The position numbers and the translations under genes are program-made. Of a stretch of 64,000 nt of DNA, positions 1-9,282 are shown one piece after another. The DNA is from Lactarius indigo (Eukaryota; Basidiomycota; Agaricomycetes; Russulales; Russulaceae), in contig JAFKAC010000064.1 of NCBI GenBank assembly GCA_025766275.1, positions 124,001 through 188,000 of the forward strand, given 5' to 3'. The notes below the pieces were generated by a model. The model was not told where the DNA came from. It worked only from the letters and a program-made list of their open reading frames with translations, and did no database searches. Within the stretch, counting starts at the first letter, position 1. Each line of letters starts with the position of its first letter.

Positions 1-1
1 C

Positions 2-1927
2 AACGTACCAACTCGATTCCTAGGAGCAGCCAGGTGGAGAGACCGAGGAGACGAGACCGGATACTTTGTAGAGTTCAACGGACCTACAAGGTTCAGACCT
101 GTTGAGTTCAATTTCGACCACCTGTGTTGGGTAGAGGTTACTTGGAACCCCATAGATCATCGCTGGGACGTTATCAGACCAGCAGGGAGGCAATACCAGT
201 GCGACATAGACGCACGCGAACTCAATTCACGGGCCGATTGGGGACCTATTGACGGCCAGTTGCGAGAACATTCCACTGGAGAAGCGGTTAGCGAAGAAAC
301 TGAAGAAGAACAAAGTGAGGAAGGACAACCCGCGAGTGTCGGACCAATCGAGCAATATACCATCCAACGAGCTGAGTCCCTACACATCTCAGAAACCCCA
401 GAAGTCATTCACGTACGATCACCAGCAGCAGAAATGGCGACAACCACTATGACGGCCGAAGAAATCATGGTCGTCAGAGAACAAGCGGCGCGAGAAGCTG
501 CCGAAGCAATCAGACAAGAGTCACAACGAAACCTCATGCCTATTAACCCTGAAACAGGACATCGCATGACGGCAGATGACGCAGCAATTTTTCGGGCTAT
601 CGGACCCGACCAAGGAGATCCCCCGTCAGGAGATAGAGCAAGACGAGAACTACCACTAGACCCTCCACCAGGATGGGGAGGGCCACCAGGGGACGACTTT
701 CCCCGGCGCCCAGGAAGAGGAGGAAACCCGCCTGACCTCCCAAATAACCCACTAGGAGAAGGACCCCCAGGTGGAGGCGGAGGAGGCGGAGGAGGCGGTG
801 GTGGCGGCGCAGGAGGGGGAGGACATGGACATGAAAAACTAACCGGTGAACCCCCCACCATCTTTGACGGAGACCGTACTAAAGTGGATTCGTTCCTCAC
901 GCAATGGCACGTATATTGGGGGATGAATCTCGACACCCCCGTCATGCGCAACGACTACCGACGAAGCCTCCTCTTTCTGTCATATATAAAGGGGGTATCA
1001 GTCAGCGAATGGGTACTCTCGTACCTCAAATGGCTCAACCGGCAGATACAACGAGGAATAGATCAACATACACGCGATTTATGGAACGCGGTAGCGGAGG
1101 GGTTTAACCAAAGGTTCGTCAACACCCTCGAACGAGAACAAGCTCAAGCGCTTCTTAGAAAAGGACTCAAGATGGTTGATGGAGATATTGACAAGTACGT
1201 CAATGAGTTCGAAGAAGCCGCCAGGAAAGCCGGATACCGCCTCAACGACCCCCAAACAATCGATCTCTTCACAAAGGGGTTACCCAAAAAACTCTACGAG
1301 AAAACCTATGATCTGGACGAACCAGAAACGTTCGACGAGTGGAAGCGAGCGACGCTCCGAAGGCAACGTAACTACATCCATATCCGTGCACGAGTGGATG
1401 AGTACAAGGACACCAAACCCAAGAAGACGGGCAACGCCGGGTGGACCGTCCCCCAAAACCTCGCCAACCCATGGGCGATGGACACCTCCGCAGATCGAAC
1501 AAAGGCACGACTAGCAGGGTCGGAAGAAATCGACTACAGTAAGCCGCCATATACTGGCCTACCCCCCTTCCCGCCAAGGGGAGGACCGGGAGCCAGAGGG
1601 CGAGGACGGGGAGGGTCACGACGAGACCTAAGGACGGTGTTGTGTTACAACTGCAACGCGCCGGGTCATCTCTCACGAAATTGCCCCCATCCCAGACAGC
1701 CACGACAATGGCAACCACAAAACCCCGGACCCTCCAATGTTCGGACAACGGAGACCGACTACTACGCGCAAGAGTCCCCACCAGCCCAGATACAGGCCGC
1801 CTCGACCAGCAAAACAGCCGAAGAACGCGCCAAAGAATGGCTTACCGGAGTTGCGAACGCGCCCGACGAAGTAAAAGACCTGATATTGCAGGATCTGTGG
1901 GGGAAAGAGGGTTTTCGGAGCGCCTGA
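2..1927 (+). CDS. gag: Gag polyprotein of Ty3 element 1, 5' partial
   Basis: The frame is open from the first bases of the window to the stop at 1925-1927, with no in-frame ATG needed, so the protein begins outside the window. It contains an acidic and proline-rich section, a long glycine tract (about 770-825), a retrotransposon-gag capsid domain (about 840-1380), an Arg/Gly-rich basic stretch, and one CCHC zinc knuckle (CYNCNAPGHLSRNC, about 1642-1683) for packaging element RNA. It overlaps the Pol frame, which lies at -1 relative to Gag, by about 285 bases. Pol could therefore be made by frameshifting or by re-initiation at 1972. I found no convincing slippery heptamer. Confidence 0.85.
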   Translation, partial: NVPTRFLGAARWRDRGDETGYFVEFNGPTRFRPVEFNFDHLCWVEVTWNPIDHRWDVIRPAGRQYQCDIDARELNSRADWGPIDGQLREHSTGEAVSEETEEEQSEEGQPASVGPIEQYTIQRAESLHISETPEVIHVRSPAAEMATTTMTAEEIMVVREQAAREAAEAIRQESQRNLMPINPETGHRMTADDAAIFRAIGPDQGDPPSGDRARRELPLDPPPGWGGPPGDDFPRRPGRGGNPPDLPNNPLGEGPPGGGGGGGGGGGGGAGGGGHGHEKLTGEPPTIFDGDRTKVDSFLTQWHVYWGMNLDTPVMRNDYRRSLLFLSYIKGVSVSEWVLSYLKWLNRQIQRGIDQHTRDLWNAVAEGFNQRFVNTLEREQAQALLRKGLKMVDGDIDKYVNEFEEAARKAGYRLNDPQTIDLFTKGLPKKLYEKTYDLDEPETFDEWKRATLRRQRNYIHIRARVDEYKDTKPKKTGNAGWTVPQNLANPWAMDTSADRTKARLAGSEEIDYSKPPYTGLPPFPPRGGPGARGRGRGGSRRDLRTVLCYNCNAPGHLSRNCPHPRQPRQWQPQNPGPSNVRTTETDYYAQESPPAQIQAASTSKTAEERAKEWLTGVANAPDEVKDLILQDLWGKEGFRSA

Positions 1928-1971
1928 ACCCATCGGCCTGGGTGAGGGCTTTAAACTGTAATTCTGTAATC

Positions 1972-4900
1972 ATGACGCGCTTTCGTTCTCTTCGAATTCC
2001 AGTCTCGATTCGCACGAATTACCGAATGGCCGACATAAGAGCGTTGGTGGATTCAGGGGCCACCGACAACTTCATACACCCGAACTTTATCAAAAAAATG
2101 GGCATAGGAGTCCAGCAATTAAACCAACCACGGAAGGTCTGGAACATAGACAGCACGGAAAACAAAGCTGGGTCCATCACTCACTTCACCGATCTAGACG
2201 TATACGCCAATGGGTATCACAGAACCATGCGATTCCTCATCACAAATCTTGGGAATGAAGAAATCGTCCTAGGATATCCTTGGCTGGCAACCTACGAGCC
2301 GACCATCAATTGGCGAGATGCGGTCATACATGAAAAGGTTATGCCGGTCGTAATCAGCACGCAGGACAGTCTAGACCGTCATACCATCATCGCGACCACT
2401 CTAACTAACGACGAAAAGGAAGCAATAACCTCCGAATTAGAAGAAGAAGATACGTACTTGCGAGCAACTACGTCTACAGAACTGGCCATTCAAGCGAAAG
2501 GGGAGGAGAACCCCGTGGAACTGCCGGCAGTCTACCACGCTTTTCAACAGCTCTTCAGCGAAGAGGCATCACAACGATTCCCCCCTGCCAGGCCATGGGA
2601 TCACGCAATAGACTTTAAACCCAACACCCCCTCGGCGATAGACTGCAAGATATACCCGCTAACGCAGGAAGAAGAAGGGAAACTAAAAGAGTTCTTAGAC
2701 GAAAAGCTGCAGCAAGGGTATTTAAGACCCTCCATCTCCCCGTACGCATCTTCGTTCTTTTTCGTTAAAAAGAAGGACGGAAAGCTACGCCCCGTACAGG
2801 ACTATCGTACCATAAATTCGCACACCATACGAAATCAGTACCCACTCCCTCTGATTCAAGACCTCATTTACGACCTCAGCAACGCCCACATCTATACGAA
2901 GCTCGACATCCGCTGGGGATACAACAACATCCGCATACGGGACGGTGACCAAGAAAAGGCGGCCTTCAAAACCAAGTTTGGCCTTTTTGAGCCGACGGTC
3001 ATGTTCTTCGGTCTCACCAACTCGCCGGCCACCTTCCAAACGATGATGAACCATATCTACCGTGACACCATCGCAAAACACGAACTCCGCGGAACCGTTA
3101 TCCGCGTCTACATGGACGACATTGGCATAGCCACGCGTGAGGGCTCTACATCCGCTGACCACATTGCTGCGGTCACCGATGTTCTCCGCGTTGCTCAAGA
3201 ACATGACCTCTATTTCAAGCTCGACAAATGCCTCTTCCATCAACCTCGGATGGATTACCTGGGGGTAATCCTTGAAAGGGGGGTGACGCGTATGGACCCG
3301 GTAAAAGTCCGCGGTATCAGAGACTGGCCAACACCAACTAAGGTCAGGGATGTACGGTCATTCTTGGGCTTTTGCAACTTTTACCGTCTTTTCATCCGAG
3401 GTTTCGCAACCCATGCACGACCACTCAACCGACTAACGAGGAAAGATACCGAGTGGAAGTGGGGAGACGAGGAAGATCGGGCCTTCAAGACCCTCAAACG
3501 ACTCGTGACCGAAGAACCGGTGCTAGCGCACCCCAATTTACAAGACCAGTTTGAGCTAGAAGTCGACGCATCAGGATTCGCGGTAGGCGCAGTACTCCTG
3601 CAAAAGAAAAATGACGGTCGCAAGCACCCCATAGGATACTACTCGGCGACGCTAAACGAAGCGGAGCGAAATTACGATATCTACGACCTAGAACTCCTTG
3701 CCATCGTCAAAGCTCTCCGCCACTGGAGACCCCTACTCGCAGGATCTCCACACAAGATCAAAATATTTTCAGATCACCTCAATCTCCAATACTGGAAGAC
3801 CCCACAGAAGATCAGTCGACGGGTCGCCCGAGAAGTACTGGAGTTAATGGAATACGACTTCGAGATCCACCACATCAAAGGGAAGAATAATGGAAGAGCG
3901 GATGCGCTATCAAGGCGACCAGACTATGACCAAGGAGAAGGAGACAACCAAGGTGTGGTCGTCTTACCTCCAGAGGTATTCGTACGAGCCACTAACGTTG
4001 CGCGTACGCTGGAAATACATCCTATGATGCAACCACCGAGGCGACGACAAGATCCCGCCATAATCAAAGCCTGGGTCGACGCCCATCGCCTCAAAAAGAT
4101 AGAAGGAGAATGGTATAAGGACGGACGACTGGTAGTCACGGGACCCATGACGACGTACCGAGCCATCATCCAAGATCACCACGACCCACCAGTACACGGA
4201 CACCCCGGGATAAGTAGGACGCAGCGAATCGTGGAGCGACATCACTGGTGGCCGAACATCCGCCGGGACGTATATGAATACGTTACGGGGTGTGCTGACT
4301 GCCAGCGAAACAAAGTCAATACCAGACCAACTCGGGCCCCATTACACCCAATCACCGCCATCACGGACGCCCCTCCTTTCCATACCATCGCCCTTGATTT
4401 CATCACTAAACTGCCAGTCTCTCAGTCGTACGATAGCATTCTGACTGTCACCGACCACGACTGTAGCAAGGCGTCCATATTTATCCCATGCAACGAGGGA
4501 ATAACAGCGGAAGAGACCGCCATTCTGTACGTCAATCATGTGTTCAGACGATTCGGGTTACCGCGTAAAATCATCAGTGATCGAGACCCTCGGTTCACTT
4601 CCAAGTTCACACGAGAAGCATGCCGCATACTGGGCATTCAACAGAATATCTCCACAGCCTATCACCCGCGCACGGATGGGCAGTCAGAACGGACCAATCA
4701 ATGGCTGGAGCAGTATCTACGATTCTGGGCCAACGAGCGCCAAGATAACTGGGCAGAGTATCTTCCTATAGCGGAATTCGCTCACAACAATTGGCCCCAC
4801 GAACATACAAAGCAATCGCCATTTATGCTTCTGATGGGGTACAATCCGACGGCTGATTGGACGGATAAGCCCTCCCCAATTCCAAACGTGATCACCAGAC

Positions 4901-6648
4901 TGACACAATTAAAGGAGGCGCGTCAACTTGCCCAAGACCTTATCAAAAAGGCACAAGATAGCTGGGTCCGGCACAAAGATACCCCGCGCTATCAAGTCGG
5001 CGATCAGGTGTGGTTAGAAGGAAGGCACTTGCGAACCAATCAGCCCACAGCGAAATTAGCGGCGCGACGCCACGGACCGTTTAGGGTGGTGCAGGTGATG
5101 TCCCCATACAACTACCGGCTTGAACTTCCCACGCAGTGGAGCATCCATCCAGTATTTCACATTGACCTCCTTACGCCCTACAAAACCACGGCCCTGCACG
5201 GTGAAAACTTCTCACGACCGCCACCGGATCTTGTGGAAGGTGAGGAGGAATACGAAGTCGAGGCCATTCTAGATTCGTGGCATTTCGGCCGTCGCAAAAA
5301 GCTCCAGTACCTCGTCAAGTGGAAGGGTTACCCAGACTCGGAGAACCAGTGGGTCGATAAGGATGACGTCTTCGCACCAGATGCGATCAAAGCGTATCAA
5401 GCGGGCCGGATGGCCGTACGATCCCTTAAAAACCAGCTCGTGAACGACCAAGGAGAGTATCCCTCCTATCTCCGATCCGCTCATACGTCTATGCCCTCTT
5501 CTCCTCTCAGACATGTCACCACGGCGATCCTCCTCGACCAAGTCGCACAAGACGCCGCCAACCTCCTCGAAGACGACGAAGAAACCGTGGTTCAACAGGT
5601 CCAGCTCACTCCGTACACACCTGCAAACCTGCGAGCGGGGCATATCACCGCTCAAGAATGGGCTAATGTCTTACAGAGATTCCCCGACCCGACTCACCAG
5701 CCCGACGACGAGCAGCAGCATGCCGTCGCTCACATCTTCAGAGACGACAACGGCAATCGAGAACCCGTTGCCATCATCCCCCCAGGGGACGACCTCATCG
5801 GCACAAGGGGAATTCTCCCTGCCGACCGTCCCCTCGAAGGCCCAACAGGAGTTAGAAGCAGCGGAGGACTGGCGGAGGATGGCGAAGGAGTGGGCCAACG
5901 AACAACTGCGCTTAGCGCAGAGGAGATTGAGCGAGTTGCGGCAGCGCAGGCAGCGCTCCCTAACGACGAGGCTCACGCTGACGACGAGGATTACTACCCG
6001 GTCAGACACCCCCTCCTTCGAACGCACAGCCACCCTACTAATCCCCGAATCACCCCATGGCTCGTCCACACCGACGGGACCCCCATGTCTCGAGGACGTG
6101 TGCGACTGCCCGGCGTCGCACTTCACACCCCCATCACGCACGACGACGACCCGGCGCAGGTCCTTGCGCCTGAAGGGTTCAGGGCGAATCGACAGCCCCA
6201 TTACATTCACTTCCCCATCACCGGGCCCGACGGCATAGAGAGGAATGCCAGTCACATTCAGATTGTCGGAGGTGCGAATCCCTTTGTATTGGGACTCATC
6301 CCGGGTTCCCCCTATCTCTACGGCAAACCTCTCTACGCCTTCCCGATGCTATCGGCCGCGGGACGCGCCTTCATCGCCCACGAGGATCTAGTCATCCTCG
6401 CCGCCGACAGGATCACCGACCGTGCACTGAACCGCATCGGGGACGAGTCCCTGACTGCGGAGGTGACGCGTTATCGAGCAGCCGCGTACGAAGAAGAACG
6501 GCTCGCGGCTCGCATTCGCCAGCTTCAGGCGATGCGACTGTCGGCCAGGGACGACAAGCGGGATTGCATCTACCGCTTGGAGAGGGCCAACGTTTTCGAG
6601 AGGATTAGCGACGAGCAGTCCACGTGGACGGCGCGAGATTTTCGGTGA
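1972..6648 (+). CDS. pol: Pol polyprotein of Ty3 element 1 (protease, RT, RNase H, integrase, chromodomain)
   Basis: An intact frame of 1,558 codons from the ATG at 1972; the same frame is open back to about 1642. Seen in order: protease DSGAT at residue 27; reverse transcriptase with YMDD near residue 380; RNase H starting EVDASGFAVGA; an HHCC integrase finger near residue 742; the integrase core with D809, D870 and E906 (35 residues between the last two); and a chromodomain near 1090-1145 (EYEVEAILDSW, YLVKWKGY), which in this class targets heterochromatin. About 410 further residues follow the chromodomain, Asp/Glu-rich and then a more ordered part near the C-terminus. All catalytic residues I can check are present, so the enzyme looks functional. 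Confidence 0.92.
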   Translation: MTRFRSLRIPVSIRTNYRMADIRALVDSGATDNFIHPNFIKKMGIGVQQLNQPRKVWNIDSTENKAGSITHFTDLDVYANGYHRTMRFLITNLGNEEIVLGYPWLATYEPTINWRDAVIHEKVMPVVISTQDSLDRHTIIATTLTNDEKEAITSELEEEDTYLRATTSTELAIQAKGEENPVELPAVYHAFQQLFSEEASQRFPPARPWDHAIDFKPNTPSAIDCKIYPLTQEEEGKLKEFLDEKLQQGYLRPSISPYASSFFFVKKKDGKLRPVQDYRTINSHTIRNQYPLPLIQDLIYDLSNAHIYTKLDIRWGYNNIRIRDGDQEKAAFKTKFGLFEPTVMFFGLTNSPATFQTMMNHIYRDTIAKHELRGTVIRVYMDDIGIATREGSTSADHIAAVTDVLRVAQEHDLYFKLDKCLFHQPRMDYLGVILERGVTRMDPVKVRGIRDWPTPTKVRDVRSFLGFCNFYRLFIRGFATHARPLNRLTRKDTEWKWGDEEDRAFKTLKRLVTEEPVLAHPNLQDQFELEVDASGFAVGAVLLQKKNDGRKHPIGYYSATLNEAERNYDIYDLELLAIVKALRHWRPLLAGSPHKIKIFSDHLNLQYWKTPQKISRRVAREVLELMEYDFEIHHIKGKNNGRADALSRRPDYDQGEGDNQGVVVLPPEVFVRATNVARTLEIHPMMQPPRRRQDPAIIKAWVDAHRLKKIEGEWYKDGRLVVTGPMTTYRAIIQDHHDPPVHGHPGISRTQRIVERHHWWPNIRRDVYEYVTGCADCQRNKVNTRPTRAPLHPITAITDAPPFHTIALDFITKLPVSQSYDSILTVTDHDCSKASIFIPCNEGITAEETAILYVNHVFRRFGLPRKIISDRDPRFTSKFTREACRILGIQQNISTAYHPRTDGQSERTNQWLEQYLRFWANERQDNWAEYLPIAEFAHNNWPHEHTKQSPFMLLMGYNPTADWTDKPSPIPNVITRLTQLKEARQLAQDLIKKAQDSWVRHKDTPRYQVGDQVWLEGRHLRTNQPTAKLAARRHGPFRVVQVMSPYNYRLELPTQWSIHPVFHIDLLTPYKTTALHGENFSRPPPDLVEGEEEYEVEAILDSWHFGRRKKLQYLVKWKGYPDSENQWVDKDDVFAPDAIKAYQAGRMAVRSLKNQLVNDQGEYPSYLRSAHTSMPSSPLRHVTTAILLDQVAQDAANLLEDDEETVVQQVQLTPYTPANLRAGHITAQEWANVLQRFPDPTHQPDDEQQHAVAHIFRDDNGNREPVAIIPPGDDLIGTRGILPADRPLEGPTGVRSSGGLAEDGEGVGQRTTALSAEEIERVAAAQAALPNDEAHADDEDYYPVRHPLLRTHSHPTNPRITPWLVHTDGTPMSRGRVRLPGVALHTPITHDDDPAQVLAPEGFRANRQPHYIHFPITGPDGIERNASHIQIVGGANPFVLGLIPGSPYLYGKPLYAFPMLSAAGRAFIAHEDLVILAADRITDRALNRIGDESLTAEVTRYRAAAYEEERLAARIRQLQAMRLSARDDKRDCIYRLERANVFERISDEQSTWTARDFR

Positions 6649-6665
6649 GTCTGGGGACTCACGCT

Positions 6666-6678
6666 ACGAAGGGGGTGG
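6666..6678 (+). other. polypurine tract of element 1
   Basis: A purine-rich run (ACGAAGGGGGTGG) lies directly before the LTR start, where plus-strand priming occurs in LTR retrotransposons. Confidence 0.6.
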
Positions 6679-7133
6679 TGTTACGGTTCTCGTGTTGAGG
6701 ACCCTTACTGTACCGGTTGTGACTACGGCGGTAAGGTAGATTAGTCACGGACTCGGGGTTTACGAAGGAGTTAGGTGTTTACGAATGACTCGATCCTAGT
6801 ACAGGTAGTAGTAGTATTAGGATTGCGGTACTTACGCGATACGTTGGACGCTACATTACTGTGACTCATAGCAGCGCTTGAAAGCCTGCTCTTCTTGTAT
6901 TTAAGGTAGCTGCGGAAGACCAAGACACGCCATCTTGGTCTTCTTCAATCGTCACTTCTTGTCTCTATCCTCCTTTCGCCTTAGCCGCAGTGAGAGCAGG
7001 ACCGCAGTTATACTAGTGTCTTCGAACATCTAGACAAAGCCTTCGTGCCATACGCCTTGAGGCGTGACCAGCTAAGTCATCGGAAGTCGCCTTTATCGAG
7101 CTCAAGTCGAGCTAACGCTGTGACGGCGTTACA
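6679..7133 (+). repeat. 3' LTR of Ty3 element 1
   Basis: It begins TGTTACGG after the polypurine tract and ends GTTACA, so it has TG...CA ends and a length of 455 bp. A TATA-like TATTTAAG lies at 6898-6905. Shortly after it is an 11-bp perfect stem (6915-6925 with 6933-6943, 7-base loop), probably in the transcript leader. The partner 5' LTR is outside the window, so the boundaries rest on the ends and on the reading frame that resumes at 7134. The next five bases (7134-7138) should be one copy of the target-site duplication. Confidence 0.75.
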
Positions 7134-7135
7134 GT

Positions 7136-8494
7136 GCCCTTCGTAGGGATGTGGTAAAATCTTGCCACGACTCGGTCACTACTGGACACCCTGGAAAGAA
7201 TGGAACCATAGAGCTAGTTAGTCGCTACTATTGGTGGCCACGCATGTCAGGCTTCATTGCCTCATACGTAGAAGGATGTGATCGATGCCAACGTTATCGC
7301 AAGGATCTACACCCCAAAGCAACCATTCAGCTGCAAGAAGTTCCGGAGGGGCCTTGGCAGATAATTGGAATCGATCTAATCGGTCCACTGCCCATGTCAC
7401 GTGGGAAAGATATGATCTTAAATATCGTAGATCATTACACCAAACAGATTCATCTGTTCCCCGTGACCTCTCAAATTACGGCTGATGGGGTAGCATCCAT
7501 CTACTTTGAACAAGTCTTCCCTCTGCATGGGATCCCTCGCAAAGTCATAAGCAACAGAGGACCCCAATTTGCAGCGCGAAGCATGCGTGCCCTTTACAAG
7601 CGACTTGGAATAGACGCAGGTCTTACCACAGCCTATCACCCTCAAGCTAATGGACAGGTTGAGCGCAAAAATCAAGAAGTGGAAATATATTTGCGCATGT
7701 TCATTAGTAAGAGGCAGGATGATTGGGCAGACCTGCTTCCTACAGCGGAATTTGTAGTCAATAGTAGACTCAACTCAGCTACGGGTCACACCCCCTTTGA
7801 GCTACTATACGGCTTTACGCCTGACTTCACTATTCCTGCTGGTAGGCCTACGGGTATTCCATTGCTCGACAAGCGCCTTCAGCACTTAGTTTCCGTTCGC
7901 AAGGATGCAGAGGCGGCTCTACGCCTAAGTAAAAGGCGAATGCAGACAGACGTTGAACAAAGGACTAAGCCATATTCCTTTAACGTCGGGGATAAAGTCT
8001 GGTTGCAAGCTAAGCAAATAAAGATACATCAGCAGTCGTCCAAATTGGGACCAAAGCAACTTGGCCCATTTGAAGTCACCAAAGTTATCAGTGACGTCGA
8101 CTATAAGCTTGCACTACCCCCTGCATTACGGATCCATGATGTATTTCATGTAGACCGTCTCTCTCCTTATAAAGGAAACGAAGTTAATGGGCTCACGCCT
8201 CCACCACCCGATCCAGTAATGGTCGAGGGAGAAGAAGAGTACGAAGTAGACCATATAAGAGATTCAAAACTCTTTGGTCATACTCTTAAGTACCTCGTCC
8301 GTTGGAAAGGATACGGTGAGGGTGAGGACACTTGGGAACCGGCAAAAAATCTAGCGCATGCCCCTGACGCGGTTAAGGAATTCCATTCCTCAAACCCGGG
8401 TGCGCCTAGAAAAATAGCTGCTCTCATATACGCGTCCTTACCTTGGCAAGCTCATCATGTGGATACACTGGCCAACGCGGACGTCGACCCTTAA
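7136..8494 (+). pseudogene. Pol 3' fragment of element 2: integrase and chromodomain, active-site residue lost
   Basis: The frame is open from the LTR junction and stops at 8492-8494. It starts with the integrase HHCC finger (HDSVTTGHPG, then CDRCQRY), followed by the core with the first catalytic Asp in IIGIDLIGP and the Glu in GQVERKNQ. The second catalytic aspartate is changed: codon AAC at 7553-7555 gives KVISNRGPQF where integrases have ISDRG. A chromodomain (YEVDHIRDSK, YLVRWKGYG) lies at about 8235-8385. Protease, RT and RNase H are cut off by element 1. Truncation plus the Asp-to-Asn change make it non-functional. Confidence 0.85.
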
Positions 8495-8506
8495 GGAGGG
8501 GGGTGA
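8493..8506 (+). other. polypurine tract of element 2
   Basis: The sequence AAGGAGGGGGGTGA lies between the pol stop and the TGTCACGG start of the LTR. Confidence 0.55.
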
Positions 8507-9281
8507 TGTCACGGACGCTCTATTTTTGCCTTATTTGTCCATATTTTTATGGATTTATTCGGTAGAAATACAACTCTCCAACGTTGTGTCAAAACATCCA
8601 AGTCCTTATCATTAGATATGATAAGATGGTTAGTCACGTGATGCCAACATGTGCACCTACAAGCACGTGACCCTGAGATAGTAACTTCCTTATCAGATGT
8701 TGCCTCTTTAGGTCACCTTCCTCATTAGTACAGTAGTTTCTCATTGGACGATAAGCAGGGAAGGTTCTAGAATAGTCTAGACTACGTTGTCATAGGGTTG
8801 TGACTCATAGATAAGGACACGTCATTGTTCTGTCAGCGTTAATGACTGTGCATCAGTCAGCACAATAGATAACGCTATTATTAGATACGACGCGTCAGCG
8901 TCTGACTCATTACTATTACACATACCTTTAGTAATTAGGTTCTATAGTAATTCGAACTCAGCCGCAGCATAGTATATAAACCCTCATGTAGCGTCCTGAG
9001 TGGAACCAACTTGTCCTCTTGGTTCTCCACTCAGGTGCGTATTCCATTGTACTTCCCTTACTCTTCTCCAATGTTAACTTGTCCTCTTGGTTCTCCACTC
9101 AGCGTGCCACTGCGTGATCACCTTGCCTTTGACCTTGTATAAAGGTCTCACGTGTGCATATCCTCCACAGTGACTGTACGTTCGGCGCGTGACTTGTCTC
9201 CGCGCTAGGCTTGGGTGTGCTACTAGTTCAGTTCACTTACCTTTTCTTGGTCTAGTTGTTGCGATAAGTCATACCGCTACA
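8507..9281 (+). repeat. 3' LTR of Ty3 element 2
   Basis: It begins TGTCACGG and ends CGCTACA, about 775 bp. A TATA box (TATATAA, 8974-8980) is followed by an imperfect inverted repeat (8996-9009 with 9019-9034). A 27-bp segment starting AACTTGTCCTCTTGG occurs twice in direct orientation, at 9008-9034 and 9076-9102. The right boundary is supported because the SWIM-protein frame opens at the next codons. Confidence 0.7.
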
Positions 9282-9282
9282 G

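Larger units (their letters stand above)
1..7133 (+). mobile_element. Ty3-type chromodomain LTR retrotransposon, element 1 (left end outside window)
   Basis: Gag and Pol frames in the order Gag, protease, reverse transcriptase, RNase H, integrase, chromodomain are followed by a purine tract (6666-6678) and an LTR-like segment that opens TGTTACGG and closes GTTACA. This is the Ty3 order (integrase after RNase H), and the chromodomain makes it a chromovirus. The 5' LTR, primer-binding site and Gag N-terminus lie left of base 1. The right boundary at 7133 is supported because the next base continues, in frame, the pol gene of a different element. Gag and Pol are both free of stops over the part visible, so the insertion looks young. 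Confidence 0.9.
7134..9281 (+). mobile_element. Ty3-type chromodomain LTR retrotransposon, element 2, split by element 1
   Basis: Only the right part of this element is present: the end of pol from just upstream of the integrase zinc finger, a purine tract (8493-8506) and a 3' LTR. Its pol frame is open from the exact end of the element 1 LTR, so element 1 inserted into it. Its protein differs clearly from element 1, so it is another family. Its own right end interrupts the SWIM gene that follows. Confidence 0.85.

Noticed and set aside
409..951. Minus-strand open frame rich in proline
   Set aside because: It is the antisense of the Gag glycine tract and capsid; no independent signals.
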